Assembly: GCA_021324915.1 (NCBI GenBank)
Contig: JAJPIC010000012.1
Location: 175,097-239,096 of the forward strand
Length of the DNA stretch: 64,000 nucleotides
Direction: 5' to 3'
Source of the DNA: Beijerinckiaceae bacterium
GTDB lineage: Bacteria > Pseudomonadota > Alphaproteobacteria > Rhizobiales > Beijerinckiaceae
Program-made: the position numbers and the translations under genes
Notes under the pieces: model-generated
What the model saw: only the letters and a program-made list of their open reading frames with translations
Told to the model about the DNA's origin: nothing
The model's database searches: none
Shown: positions 43,747 to 52,388 of the stretch, one piece after another
Position numbering within the stretch: the stretch's first letter is position 1
Layout of the letters: each line of letters opens with the position of its first letter

Positions 43747-45194
43747 GCCGCGAAATCCTTCAAAGCCGCGCGAACGCATTGCTGATCGGAGAAGGGCAGC
43801 GTCCTGTCGCCGACGATCTGGCCGGTTTCATGGCCTTTGCCCGCGATAAGGAGAACGTCACCTTCTTGAAGCGCCCCGACGGCATGGGCGATCGCCTGGC
43901 CGCGATCCCCGATTTCGGAGATTTCCGCTCCGCTGATCGCCTTTGCGCCGGCGAGAATGGCGCGCCGTATCGCGGCCGGGTCTTCGGAGCGTGGGTTATC
44001 GTCCGTCACGATCACCTCGTCGGCGAGCCGTGCAGCGACTTCCCCCATGATCGGCCGTTTTCCGGGGTCGCGATCGCCCCCGCAGCCAAAAACCACGACG
44101 AGATTTTTGCGCACGAGCGGACGCAAGGCCCGCAACGCCTTGTCGAGCGCATCGGGCTTATGGGCGTAATCGACGAAGATCGGCGCATTTCTGCGGCGGC
44201 CGACGAGCTCGAGGCGCCCCGGCGCGCCTTCGAGCTTTTCGAGCGACGCAAAGACGCGATCCGGCGCACCGCCCGTCGCCAGCGCGAGGCCTGCCGCGAC
44301 GAGCGCGTTCTTCGCCTGGAAGTCGCCGGCAAGCGGGAGATTCACGCGATAGGTTCTTCCCTCATGTTCGATCGCAAGCCTCGTCGCGAAATCTTCCGCG
44401 ACAGAGTCGAGAAGACGCAGAAAATTGCCATTGCGGCCAACCGAGACAACCTTAAGACCTCGTGCGAGAGAGGCGGCAATCACGCGGCCGGCGGCATCGC
44501 TGTCCGCGTCGATGACGGCTGGCCTGTTTGGAGCGAGCAAATGCTCGAATAGGCGCAATTTCGCCGCCAGATATTCTTCCATGCCGGCATGATAGTCGAG
44601 ATGGTCGCGCGACAGGTTGGTGAAGGCGCCGGCGGCGAGCCGAACACCGTCCAATCTGCGCTGATCGAGGCCATGCGAGGAAGCTTCGAGGGCGAGATGG
44701 GTAACGCCGGATCGGGCGAGGTCGTCGAGCGTCTGGTGCAGCTTGACCGGATCGGGCGTGGTCAAAGCGCCGGAGGTGGCGCCTGATGGCGAAACAAGAC
44801 CAATCGTTCCGAGCGAGGCGGCAGAATGTCCGAGCGCCAGCCAGATCTGCCGGGTGAAGGCGGCAACCGAAGTCTTACCGCTCGTCCCGGTAATTGCGAC
44901 GATCGTTTCCGGTTGCGAGGGAAAGAAGCGTGCCGCCGCGAGCGCCAAGGCGCGGCGGGCATCCGCGACCTCGATGAAAATAGCAGGCGCGACCCCGCCA
45001 TCAGGCACTTCTTCGCCGACGATCGCCACGGCGCCGCGTGCGATCGCCTCGGCGGCGAAGGCGCGCCCATCCCGCTTGCTGCCGGGTAGAGCGAAAAAGG
45101 CAAATCCGGGACCGATCGTGCGACTGTCGGCACTGAGCCCCTTGATATCCGGTCCCTCGGCACGGGCCTCAGGCAAAAGCTCGGCAAGATGCAT
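43743..45194 (-). CDS. murE: UDP-MurNAc-L-Ala-D-Glu--meso-diaminopimelate ligase
   Basis: A 483-residue Mur ligase. ATP loop AITGTSGKTSVAAFTRQIW, TTPDPVKLHQTLDDLARSG, ASSHGLDQRRLDGV and the DNPRSEDP motif, whose DNPR marks meso-diaminopimelate as the third residue of the stem peptide. The ATG at 45194 overlaps the ftsI stop by one base (TGATG); a TTG one codon earlier is possible. Confidence 0.97.
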   Translation of the reverse strand: MHLAELLPEARAEGPDIKGLSADSRTIGPGFAFFALPGSKRDGRAFAAEAIARGAVAIVGEEVPDGGVAPAIFIEVADARRALALAAARFFPSQPETIVAITGTSGKTSVAAFTRQIWLALGHSAASLGTIGLVSPSGATSGALTTPDPVKLHQTLDDLARSGVTHLALEASSHGLDQRRLDGVRLAAGAFTNLSRDHLDYHAGMEEYLAAKLRLFEHLLAPNRPAVIDADSDAAGRVIAASLARGLKVVSVGRNGNFLRLLDSVAEDFATRLAIEHEGRTYRVNLPLAGDFQAKNALVAAGLALATGGAPDRVFASLEKLEGAPGRLELVGRRRNAPIFVDYAHKPDALDKALRALRPLVRKNLVVVFGCGGDRDPGKRPIMGEVAARLADEVIVTDDNPRSEDPAAIRRAILAGAKAISGAEISEIGDRGQAIAHAVGALQEGDVLLIAGKGHETGQIVGDRTLPFSDQQCVRAALKDFAA

Positions 45195-46975
45195 CAATGA
45201 GTTCCGGGCGGCGGTAGATTGGCCGCAGTGTAGCCTGCCTGGGCGAGGAGCGGAAACGGCTCGCTCGGCGGCGTAAAGCGCGGGGTAACGCCGAGCATCG
45301 GGCCGACGCGGGCAATGATCTTGCCGGTCACCGCGCCCGAATTCCAGGCGGCCGTGCGATAATAGGAAGTTTCCGGCAGGCCTTGAGGTTCATCCATCAT
45401 TGTGAAGAAGAGATATTTGGGCTTATCGGCCGGGACAATCGCCATAAATGTGGTCAGCACTTTGTCATTCGAATAATGCCCATGGATGATCTTATCGGCC
45501 GTGCCGGTCTTGCCGCCGACGAAATAGCCGTCGATATCGGCCTTTCGCGCCGAGCCTATTTCGGCGTTGAGGCGCATCAAGTAACGCAGGCTTTCCGACG
45601 TCTCGGGCTTGATGACTTGCGGCGCATCTCGATGCGCCTCCTCCTCGCTGCGCTTCAAAAAGGTCGGATGAATCATGATCCCGCCGTTGACCAGCGCGCC
45701 GACCGCCATCATCGCCTGAAGCGGCGCGACATTGAGGCCCTGGCCGAAGGCGATCGTCATCGTATTGAGCTCGCCCCAATTTTTCGGCACGAGAGGTTCG
45801 GCCGATTCCGGCAATTCGGTGCGCAGGCGCTCCAACTGCCCCATTTTGTGCAAGAAGGCCTTATGCCCCTCGACACCGACCATCAGCGCCATCCGCGCCG
45901 TGCCGATGTTCGAGGAATAGGTGAAGACCTCCGGCACTGAAAGAAACCGGTGCTGTGCATGATAATCGTGAATGGTGAAGTGGCCGTAGCGCAAAGATTC
46001 GCGCGCATCGAGTTTTGAATTGAGCGTCACCTTGCCGGCATCGAGCGCCATGGCGATCGACAGCGCCTTGAAGGTAGAGCCCATTTCGTAAACTCCGACG
46101 GTCATGCGGTTGATCTTGTCGGGATCGAGCGCATCGACCGGATTGTTTGGGTCGAAATCTGGGAGCGAAGCCATCGCGATGACTTCGCCGGTGTTGACGT
46201 CGAGAATGGCCGCCGCGCCGGCCTTGGCCTTGAATTTGGCAACGCCCTTGGCAAGTTCGTCGCGCAGCGCGTAAGTCGCATTAAGATCGAGCGAGGTGAC
46301 GATCGGCTTCAAATTCTCGGTTGTCAGATTGAAGCCGGCATTTTGAAGGTCGCTCAAGCCTTCCCCGTCGATATATTTTTCGAGCCCCGAGATCCCGACC
46401 CCGTTGATATTCGCATAGCCCAGCACATGCGCGGCAATCGGGCCATTCGGATAGACGCGCTTGTTCTCCTGCATGAAGCCGATGCCCGGCAGCCCGAGAT
46501 GATAGACCTGTCGTTGCTGCTCCGGCGTCACCGCGCGTTTGACCCAGACGAAGCCCTTGTGCGAGCCGAGCTTTGCCTCCAATTCGCGCGGATCGAGATC
46601 GGGGAATATGGAGGTCAGTTGATCGACCGCCTCGTCCCGATCGATGATCCGCCGCGGCTCGGCGAAGATCGAGGTGACCTTGACGTCGGTGGCAAGAATG
46701 ACGCCGTTGCGATCCAAAATGTCGGGCCGCGCCGCCGCGACCGTGTCGGAGGACGACTGCTGCATGGCCTGGCGCAGCTCGGGATGCAGGCCGAAATAGA
46801 TGAGCTTGCCGGCTATGACGCAATAAACAAGCCCGAATCCGAAAGCGACGAGCCTGATCCGCCGGGTGCTTTTCTCGCGCTTCAGGGTGAAGAGGCTAAG
46901 AAGCCTGCCAAGCACGACATTGTGCTGCGCGTCATCCGGCGCGTGTTCTTCTTGACCTGGGGCTTCCGTTTCCAT
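45194..46975 (-). CDS. ftsI: septal peptidoglycan transpeptidase FtsI (PBP3)
   Basis: A 593-residue class B penicillin-binding protein. One N-terminal membrane segment (around residues 40-63, IRLVAFGFGLVYCVIAGKLI) precedes the dimerisation domain (RPDILDRNGVILATDV). The transpeptidase motifs are SxxK in MGSTFKALS, SxN in YSSNIG and KTG in VGGKTGTADK. It crosslinks septal wall with FtsW. The ATG at 46975 follows the ftsL stop by 5 nt. Confidence 0.97.
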   Translation of the reverse strand: METEAPGQEEHAPDDAQHNVVLGRLLSLFTLKREKSTRRIRLVAFGFGLVYCVIAGKLIYFGLHPELRQAMQQSSSDTVAAARPDILDRNGVILATDVKVTSIFAEPRRIIDRDEAVDQLTSIFPDLDPRELEAKLGSHKGFVWVKRAVTPEQQRQVYHLGLPGIGFMQENKRVYPNGPIAAHVLGYANINGVGISGLEKYIDGEGLSDLQNAGFNLTTENLKPIVTSLDLNATYALRDELAKGVAKFKAKAGAAAILDVNTGEVIAMASLPDFDPNNPVDALDPDKINRMTVGVYEMGSTFKALSIAMALDAGKVTLNSKLDARESLRYGHFTIHDYHAQHRFLSVPEVFTYSSNIGTARMALMVGVEGHKAFLHKMGQLERLRTELPESAEPLVPKNWGELNTMTIAFGQGLNVAPLQAMMAVGALVNGGIMIHPTFLKRSEEEAHRDAPQVIKPETSESLRYLMRLNAEIGSARKADIDGYFVGGKTGTADKIIHGHYSNDKVLTTFMAIVPADKPKYLFFTMMDEPQGLPETSYYRTAAWNSGAVTGKIIARVGPMLGVTPRFTPPSEPFPLLAQAGYTAANLPPPGTH

Positions 46976-46980
46976 GGGTC

Positions 46981-47382
46981 TCAATTGGCGTCGGGCGATT
47001 GCCCTGCGGCGTGTGGATTACGCGGTGTCGCGGACGTATCTGCCGGGGGAAGAGCCGGCTTATCGGCAAGCGAGCCGATCGCGGTCGTGTCCGGCGGCAA
47101 CGCGGCGGGCTTGGCGGGCAGTGCTTCCGGCGGCATGACCTGCTTCAGCGTCGGCTCTTGAACCGCGAGGAACTGATCGGACAAAGCTTCGATCCGCTCG
47201 GGCCGGGAAACATGCTCCCATTCGGCTTTGAGCATTGCGATTGCATCCTGTTCCGCCCTGATCTGCTGGCGCAATTGGACGATCTTCTCACCGCGGAAGA
47301 TTGTCTCGTACTTGATCGAATAGGCGTAGATCGCGGAGCCTACGAGCCCGACGATTGCAAGGACGTTGAGAAGGCGCACCAT
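46981..47382 (-). CDS. ftsL: cell division protein FtsL
   Basis: A 133-residue bitopic protein. A membrane segment spans about residues 4-22 (LLNVLAIVGLVGSAIYAYS), followed by a coiled coil (IVQLRQQIRAEQDAIAMLKAEWEHVSRPERIEAL) and a Pro/Ala-rich tail. It recruits FtsWI with FtsB/FtsQ. The start overlaps nothing: TGA of rsmH and ATG are one base apart, with GGAGG upstream. Sequence conservation in FtsL is low, but position and layout are decisive. Confidence 0.92.
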   Translation of the reverse strand: MVRLLNVLAIVGLVGSAIYAYSIKYETIFRGEKIVQLRQQIRAEQDAIAMLKAEWEHVSRPERIEALSDQFLAVQEPTLKQVMPPEALPAKPAALPPDTTAIGSLADKPALPPADTSATPRNPHAAGQSPDAN

Positions 47383-47383
47383 A

Positions 47384-48418
47384 TCAGCCTCCTCTCCCGC
47401 GCTGCGGCAATCCGGAAAGCTCGAGGAGCGCAGCATCGGGTCCGCGTGCCGGCGCGCTGGTCCGCGTGGCAAACCGCAATTTCGCCGAACGCGCGCGCGG
47501 ATTTTGTGCGATCTCTTGCGGAGTCGGCGTGACCGGCTGGCGCCCGGAGATTATGAAAGTCGGCGCGGGCCTTTCGTGTTCGCCGGGCAGAAGCCTTGAA
47601 AGAGCTTCGCCACGGCCCGAGCGCGCGGCGAAGAATTGCTTGACGATCCGGTCTTCGAGCGAATGAAAAGTGACGACCGCGAGGCGGCCGCCTTCCTTGA
47701 GAACATGTTCGGCGGCAACGAGGCCTTCTGCGAGTTCGCCGAGTTCATCGTTCACGGCAATGCGTAAGGCCTGGAACGTGCGCGTTGCCGGATGGATGGC
47801 GCCCGGCCGTCCGGGCACGATCTGCCCCACGATCTCGGCCAACCGGGCAGTCGTCAGAATGGGCGCGCGGCCCCGCTCGGCGATGATGGCTCTGGCGATG
47901 CGGCGTGCCGCACGTTCCTCACCGAAATAATAGAGGATATCGGCGAGCTCGGCTTCCTCCGCACGATTGACGAGGTCGGCGGCGCTTTGGCCTTCGCCCT
48001 CCATGCGCATGTCGAGCGGACCGTCCTGGCGAAAGGAAAATCCGCGGGCGGGCTCGTCGAGCTGCATGGACGAGACGCCGATATCGAACACGACCCCGTC
48101 GAAGGAAGCAAAACCACGGTCTTTTGCGATGCGCTCGAGGTCCGAAAAGCGGGCGCGCGCGACAGACAAACGCCCCGGAAATTCGCGCGTGGAAGGCTCT
48201 GCGCCGGCGACCGCGGTCGGATCGCGGTCGAGCGCCAAGACCTTCGCGCCCTCAGTTGCGAGAATTGCTCGGGTATAGCCGCCGGCGCCAAAAGTGGCGT
48301 CGAGATAGGTCCCACCGGCATGGGGAGCCAGAACGGTGAGGATTTCCGCACGAAGCACGGGAAGGTGGCGGGCCGGTCCGCCAACGGCGATATCCGTATC
48401 GCCGCGGCCCGCGTTCAT
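47384..48418 (-). CDS. rsmH: 16S rRNA m4C1402 methyltransferase
   Basis: A 344-residue SAM-dependent enzyme that N4-methylates C1402 of 16S rRNA. It shows [29 protein letters not shown] (SAM loop), [38 protein letters not shown] and [16 protein letters not shown]. The start overlaps the mraZ stop by 4 nt. Confidence 0.97.
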   Translation of the reverse strand: MNAGRGDTDIAVGGPARHLPVLRAEILTVLAPHAGGTYLDATFGAGGYTRAILATEGAKVLALDRDPTAVAGAEPSTREFPGRLSVARARFSDLERIAKDRGFASFDGVVFDIGVSSMQLDEPARGFSFRQDGPLDMRMEGEGQSAADLVNRAEEAELADILYYFGEERAARRIARAIIAERGRAPILTTARLAEIVGQIVPGRPGAIHPATRTFQALRIAVNDELGELAEGLVAAEHVLKEGGRLAVVTFHSLEDRIVKQFFAARSGRGEALSRLLPGEHERPAPTFIISGRQPVTPTPQEIAQNPRARSAKLRFATRTSAPARGPDAALLELSGLPQRGRGG

Positions 48419-48900
48419 TCCCGTGCTCCATGTGGTCGCGGTTCGGGCGCCGCGTATCGGGAATTGAGCTGCCTCCTCAAGTCGCGCACACGATTTCTGG
48501 CCTCCTCGAAATGCGCTTGAAAACGGCTCGGTTCCCAGATCTGAAACTTGTCTCCCTGCCCGACGAACGTGACCTCCTCGGTGATCCCGGCGTATGCCTT
48601 GATCTGCTCGGTGAGGATCACTCTTCCTTCCGCATCCACCTTCAAAATCTCGCTGGCGCCATAGAGCGCCATCGAGAGATATTCGTGCTCCTCCGAATAG
48701 GGCGCGTGCAGCGCCAAAATCTGATCGATCTCCCGCACCAATGCATTGCCGCCGCAATCGACCGCCGGAGCATCGAGCGCCGGATGCGCAAAGAGCCCTT
48801 CGAACCCGTCGCGCGCCAGAACCGCTCGGAACGGAGCCGGGATGGACACCCTGCCCTTCGTGTCGAGCCGGTTGGTGAAGCGCGAGACGAACCGGTCCAA
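48415..48900 (-). CDS. mraZ: transcriptional regulator MraZ
   Basis: A 161-residue protein with two SpoVT/AbrB-like repeats. The first is [20 protein letters not shown], the second [19 protein letters not shown]. MraZ binds TGGGN repeats in front of its own gene and represses the dcw cluster; such repeats are present 56 nt upstream here. First gene of the cluster. Confidence 0.96.
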   Translation of the reverse strand: MDRFVSRFTNRLDTKGRVSIPAPFRAVLARDGFEGLFAHPALDAPAVDCGGNALVREIDQILALHAPYSEEHEYLSMALYGASEILKVDAEGRVILTEQIKAYAGITEEVTFVGQGDKFQIWEPSRFQAHFEEARNRVRDLRRQLNSRYAAPEPRPHGARE

Positions 48901-48955
48901 CCCTCCGCCTCCCCAACGCCACGCCCAGCAAACCCAGAAGCGGCAAAATCAGCCA

Positions 48956-48980
48956 TGGGATGATTTGGGATATCATGGGA
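48956..48980. promoter_or_regulatory. MraZ box: three TGGGA repeats
   Basis: TGGGA at 48956, 48966 and 48976, each separated by exactly 5 nt, on the strand opposite to mraZ. Direct TGGGN repeats with 5-nt spacing are the known MraZ binding pattern in Escherichia coli. Confidence 0.85.
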
Positions 48981-49027
48981 CTTCTAGGGGGTCAATCTGG
49001 GCGCGCGCACCACAACGGCATAAATCT

Positions 49028-49050
49028 CGGACCGAAGCAGCTTCGGTCCG
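49028..49050. terminator. perfect hairpin between the Lys-rich gene and mraZ
   Basis: CGGACCGAAG and its complement CTTCGGTCCG around a CAG loop. It is 96 nt downstream of the Lys-rich protein gene and upstream of the mraZ operator. The T tract after it is weak (AGATTTATG on the reverse strand), so it may be a terminator or part of the mra promoter region. Confidence 0.5.
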
Positions 49051-49145
49051 ATTAGAAATCGTTAGGGTTAACAGGCAATTGAGGAGCGGCGCGGCAGCCG
49101 GCGCGGCCGTTAGGAATTTTGGCGCCCAGGTAGGGAATGTTGCGC

Positions 49146-49691
49146 TTAAGGTGCCATCCCCGTCTCCTCGGCAAAGAGCGCGCCGATCAGATCGGGCGTG
49201 ACGACGCGCTGGTCGTCGAGTGTGGCTTCGAGCGTCAGCCATTGCCAGATGCGCACGAAGGCGGCTTCCGCCGCGTCCGCCTCAGCTTCTTTGCGGCGCG
49301 CCAGCCACAGCGCGAGATAGGGTGCGGCGAGGCGCAATTTTTCCCGCAGAACCGCCTCCGAGCAGACGACGATCTCATGAACCGCGGGATTGCGCTTGAT
49401 CGCGCCTTTGTTCCGCAGAAGCGCCTTGACCCGCGAAGCGCGCCGCACAGGGCTGCGCGCTGGATTTGAGAGCACGGTCGCCAGCGGCGGCAGGCGCGGC
49501 AGGATGGCGCGTTTGCCGACCCGCGCTTTCTTGATCGGCACGGGCTTGCGCGTCGGTGCCTTCTTGGCGACGGCGCGTTTGACCGCGGCTTTTGCTTTCT
49601 TCGGCGCCGCCTTTTGCGGTTTCTTCGCGGATTTTTTCGCGCGCGTGCGCGCCTTCGCTTTTTTCGCGCGGTCTTCGGGCTTATCCGCCAT
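49146..49691 (-). CDS. Lys/Ala-rich N-terminal tail protein, unknown
   Basis: A 181-residue protein. The first about 75 residues are a histone H1-like basic tail (RAKKAKARTRAKKSAKKPQK.. KAAVKRAVAKKAP). The rest (about 85-181) is a folded part with LREKLRLAAPYLALWLARRKEAEADAAEAAFVRIW, which does not match a family I know. The tail suggests binding to nucleic acid, as inference. It lies just upstream of mraZ on the same strand but has a hairpin between. Confidence 0.65.
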   Translation of the reverse strand: MADKPEDRAKKAKARTRAKKSAKKPQKAAPKKAKAAVKRAVAKKAPTRKPVPIKKARVGKRAILPRLPPLATVLSNPARSPVRRASRVKALLRNKGAIKRNPAVHEIVVCSEAVLREKLRLAAPYLALWLARRKEAEADAAEAAFVRIWQWLTLEATLDDQRVVTPDLIGALFAEETGMAP

Positions 49692-49729
49692 AAGCGCTCC
49701 GTTCGCCTTCGGCCTCAAGAGAGCGGGAT

Positions 49730-49841
49730 GAAAACGTGGATACCTGTTTTCGTGCAACCCGCTCTAGCATTTTGCTTGGGGACGATCTTCTCGGATCATG
49801 CTTTCCCTTCGAGCATGATCTTCTCGGATCGCGCCCTAGCA
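49730..49841. repeat. REP-like palindromic element, family B
   Basis: Begins GAAAACGTGGATACCTGTTT, then TCGTGCAACCCGCTCTAGC, and contains two copies of GATCTTCTCGGATC (49783-49796, 49818-49831) and CATGATCTTCTCGG inverted parts. It extends to the glcF stop codon. It shares its opening with the insertion in dusA. Confidence 0.75.
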
Positions 49842-51158
49842 TCATGCGCCGCGCTTTGCGATTTGCAAGGGCATTGGCCCGCCATCGGCCCAATCGAGAA
49901 GCTCGACAGTATGAAGGATGGGGATTTCCGTACCGCCCGCCAATTGAGTCATGCAGCCGATGTTGCCGGCCGCGATGAGATCCGGGCGCAGCTTCTCGAT
50001 ATTGGCGAGTTTGCGCCGCTTGAGTCTATTCGCGAAGAATGGCTGCAGGATATTATAAGTTCCCGCCGAACCGCAGCAGATATGCCCTTCCGGCACGTCG
50101 CGAACGCTGAAACCCGCGGCTTTGAGCAAACGCTTCGGCAGATCCGTGATCTGCTGTCCGTGCTGGAGCGAGCAGGCCGCATGATAGGCCACGGTGAACG
50201 GCTTGGGAGACCGAGGCTGCAGATCGAGCTCGGCGAGATATTCCGAAATATCGCGCGCGCGCCCGGAGATTTCCGCGGCCTTCTCCGCATAGAGCGGATC
50301 GTCGCGCAGCATGAAGCCATAATCCTTGACGGTCGTGCCGCAGCCCGAGGCCGTGACCAGGATCGCATCGACGTGCGCCCTGCTCCAGGCGTCGATATTG
50401 GCGCGTGCGAAGCCCAGGGCCTGACCCTTGCGCCCAAGATGATGGACGAGCGCGCCGCAGCAGGTCTCGTCATCGGCTAAGACGACTTCTATGCCATTGC
50501 GGGTCAAGAGGCGGATTGCCGCCGCATTGATTGCCGGATTGAGCACCTGCTGCGCGCAACCGGCAAGGAGCGCGACGCGCCCGCGTCTTTCGCCTCGAGG
50601 CGCGAACACGCGCGCCTGCTCGCAGTCGCGGCGGGGAAGCTTGCGCGGCGCGAGCTCGGCCATCGCGGCGAGCCGGTCGAATAGACTGGGAGTCTTCCTG
50701 CCCCGCCCCGGCCGCGGCAGAAAGTTTGCCAAGGGCTTCAGGAGCGAAGCGACCCGAAGCACGGAAGAAAAGCGGTGCGGATAAGGCAGAATGGCTGCGA
50801 GCATCATCCGGATCAGCCGATCGCCGAGTGGCCTGCCGTAAGTCTCTTCGATATGCGCGCGAGCATGATCGACGAGATGCATGTAATTCACGCCCGAGGG
50901 GCAGGTCGTCATGCAGGCAAGGCATGATAAACACCGATCGATATGCGTGACGATCTCGGCTGACGCAGGCCTGCCCTGCTCGAACATTTCTTTGATCAGA
51001 TAAATGCGTCCGCGCGGACTGTCGAGCTCGTCGCCTTCGAGCACATAGGTCGGACAGGTCGCGGTGCAGAAGCCGCAATGGACGCAGCTGCGCAAGATCT
51101 TCTCCGAGACCGCCAGGTCGGCGTCTTCGAGCTGTTCCTTCGTGAAAGAGGTCTGCAT
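49842..51158 (-). CDS. glcF: glycolate oxidase iron-sulfur subunit
   Basis: A 438-residue protein with two 4Fe-4S sites (SCVHCGFCTATCPTYVLEGDE and CLSCLACMTTCPSGVNY) and two cysteine-rich CCG domains (ETCCGALVHHLG and HICCGSAGTYNILQP). It passes electrons from GlcD/GlcE to the quinone pool. Full length. Third gene of glcDEF, 6 nt after glcE. Confidence 0.96.
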   Translation of the reverse strand: MQTSFTKEQLEDADLAVSEKILRSCVHCGFCTATCPTYVLEGDELDSPRGRIYLIKEMFEQGRPASAEIVTHIDRCLSCLACMTTCPSGVNYMHLVDHARAHIEETYGRPLGDRLIRMMLAAILPYPHRFSSVLRVASLLKPLANFLPRPGRGRKTPSLFDRLAAMAELAPRKLPRRDCEQARVFAPRGERRGRVALLAGCAQQVLNPAINAAAIRLLTRNGIEVVLADDETCCGALVHHLGRKGQALGFARANIDAWSRAHVDAILVTASGCGTTVKDYGFMLRDDPLYAEKAAEISGRARDISEYLAELDLQPRSPKPFTVAYHAACSLQHGQQITDLPKRLLKAAGFSVRDVPEGHICCGSAGTYNILQPFFANRLKRRKLANIEKLRPDLIAAGNIGCMTQLAGGTEIPILHTVELLDWADGGPMPLQIAKRGA

Positions 51159-51164
51159 GGCCTT

Positions 51165-52340
51165 CTAGATGCCGGTGTACATCCGACCGGGATTGATGAT
51201 GCGATCGGGATCGAAACTCGTTTTGATGCCGGCCGTGAGTTTCATCAGAGGTACGGACAAAGGTTCGAAGATATCGGCTTCGGCCCGGATTGCTTGCGGC
51301 GCCCGAACGAGGGTCGCATGGCCGCTTCCCGCGATTGCCGCTCGGATGGAGCCCGCCTGCGCGTCTTCTCCCGGCGCGACAGCGAGCCAGACGAGGCCAC
51401 CGCCCCAATCGTAGAAATGGCGTATATCGATCCGATCCGCCAGGGCGGCAACGATTTTCGGCGCGCTGGTCGGCGCAACCGATAGCCGCCAGATCGCCGT
51501 CTCGCGTGGCTCCGCAACGAAAAGTGCGTCGCGGATCGCCCGCCAAAGCGCGGCCGCGCGCTCGGCCGGGAGTTCTTCCGCGCCGCCATTCGGGGCGAGC
51601 AAGTCGATGAGCGCATCGCGCCGGTGCCGTACCGAATGTTCCGTACCTTCGAGGCGCAGCAAGGTCAGAGCTTCGTCCGCGCCGATGCCAGCCGGCAGAT
51701 GCGTCGCGCCTGAGACATGGAACGGAGAGCCGAGCGCGGCGGAAAGCGCCGCCACACCGGCGTCATCGCTCAGACCGTGGAGAGCGAGTGTCGCGGAAGA
51801 CTTAGGCGCCGGCAAAACCTTGAAACTCGCTTCTGTGAGGACGCCCAGCGTGCCATGCGCGCCGCATTGGAGCCGCACGAGGTCGAGGCCCGTGACATTT
51901 TTCATCACCCGGCCGCCGGACTTGATGATCTCGCCGCGTCCATTGACGAAACGCAGGCCGATCAGGAAATCGCGGGCCGCTCCGGCCTGAATGCGTCGCG
52001 GTCCGGAAATGTTGCAAGCCGCCACCGCACCGATCGTCGGCTCGCCGCGGGTCCCATAGAGCGGGCGATGATCCATCGGCTCGAAAGCAAGGCACTGGCG
52101 TTTCGCGGCAAGCACCGCCTCGATTTCGGAGAGTGCCGTTCCCGCCCGCGCGGAAATCACGAGCTCGGACGGCTCATAAAGCGTGATACCCGTCAGCCCG
52201 CGCGTCTCGAGGCGGATTTGCGCTTCGACCGGCCTGCCAAGACCGGCACGCGTGCCGCCGCCCACAATCGCGATAGGCCGACGCGCGGCGCGCGCGCCAG
52301 CAACCACGTCGGCAACTTCCGTTTCATCCACCGGGATCAT
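51165..52340 (-). CDS. glcE: glycolate oxidase FAD-binding subunit
   Basis: A 391-residue FAD_binding_4-type protein. It shows IVGGGTRAGLGRPVEAQIRLE, the FAD contact region PTIGAVAACNISGPRRIQAGAARDFLIG, GRVMKNVTGLDLVRLQCGAHGTLGVLTEASFKVLP and the C-terminal FDPDRIINPGRMYTGI. It is a partner of GlcD. 48 nt separate it from glcD. Confidence 0.95.
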   Translation of the reverse strand: MIPVDETEVADVVAGARAARRPIAIVGGGTRAGLGRPVEAQIRLETRGLTGITLYEPSELVISARAGTALSEIEAVLAAKRQCLAFEPMDHRPLYGTRGEPTIGAVAACNISGPRRIQAGAARDFLIGLRFVNGRGEIIKSGGRVMKNVTGLDLVRLQCGAHGTLGVLTEASFKVLPAPKSSATLALHGLSDDAGVAALSAALGSPFHVSGATHLPAGIGADEALTLLRLEGTEHSVRHRRDALIDLLAPNGGAEELPAERAAALWRAIRDALFVAEPRETAIWRLSVAPTSAPKIVAALADRIDIRHFYDWGGGLVWLAVAPGEDAQAGSIRAAIAGSGHATLVRAPQAIRAEADIFEPLSVPLMKLTAGIKTSFDPDRIINPGRMYTGI

Positions 52341-52388
52341 GAAGCTGAGCTAGCACGGAACCGGCGGCCTGTCCCAGCACAGGCATTC

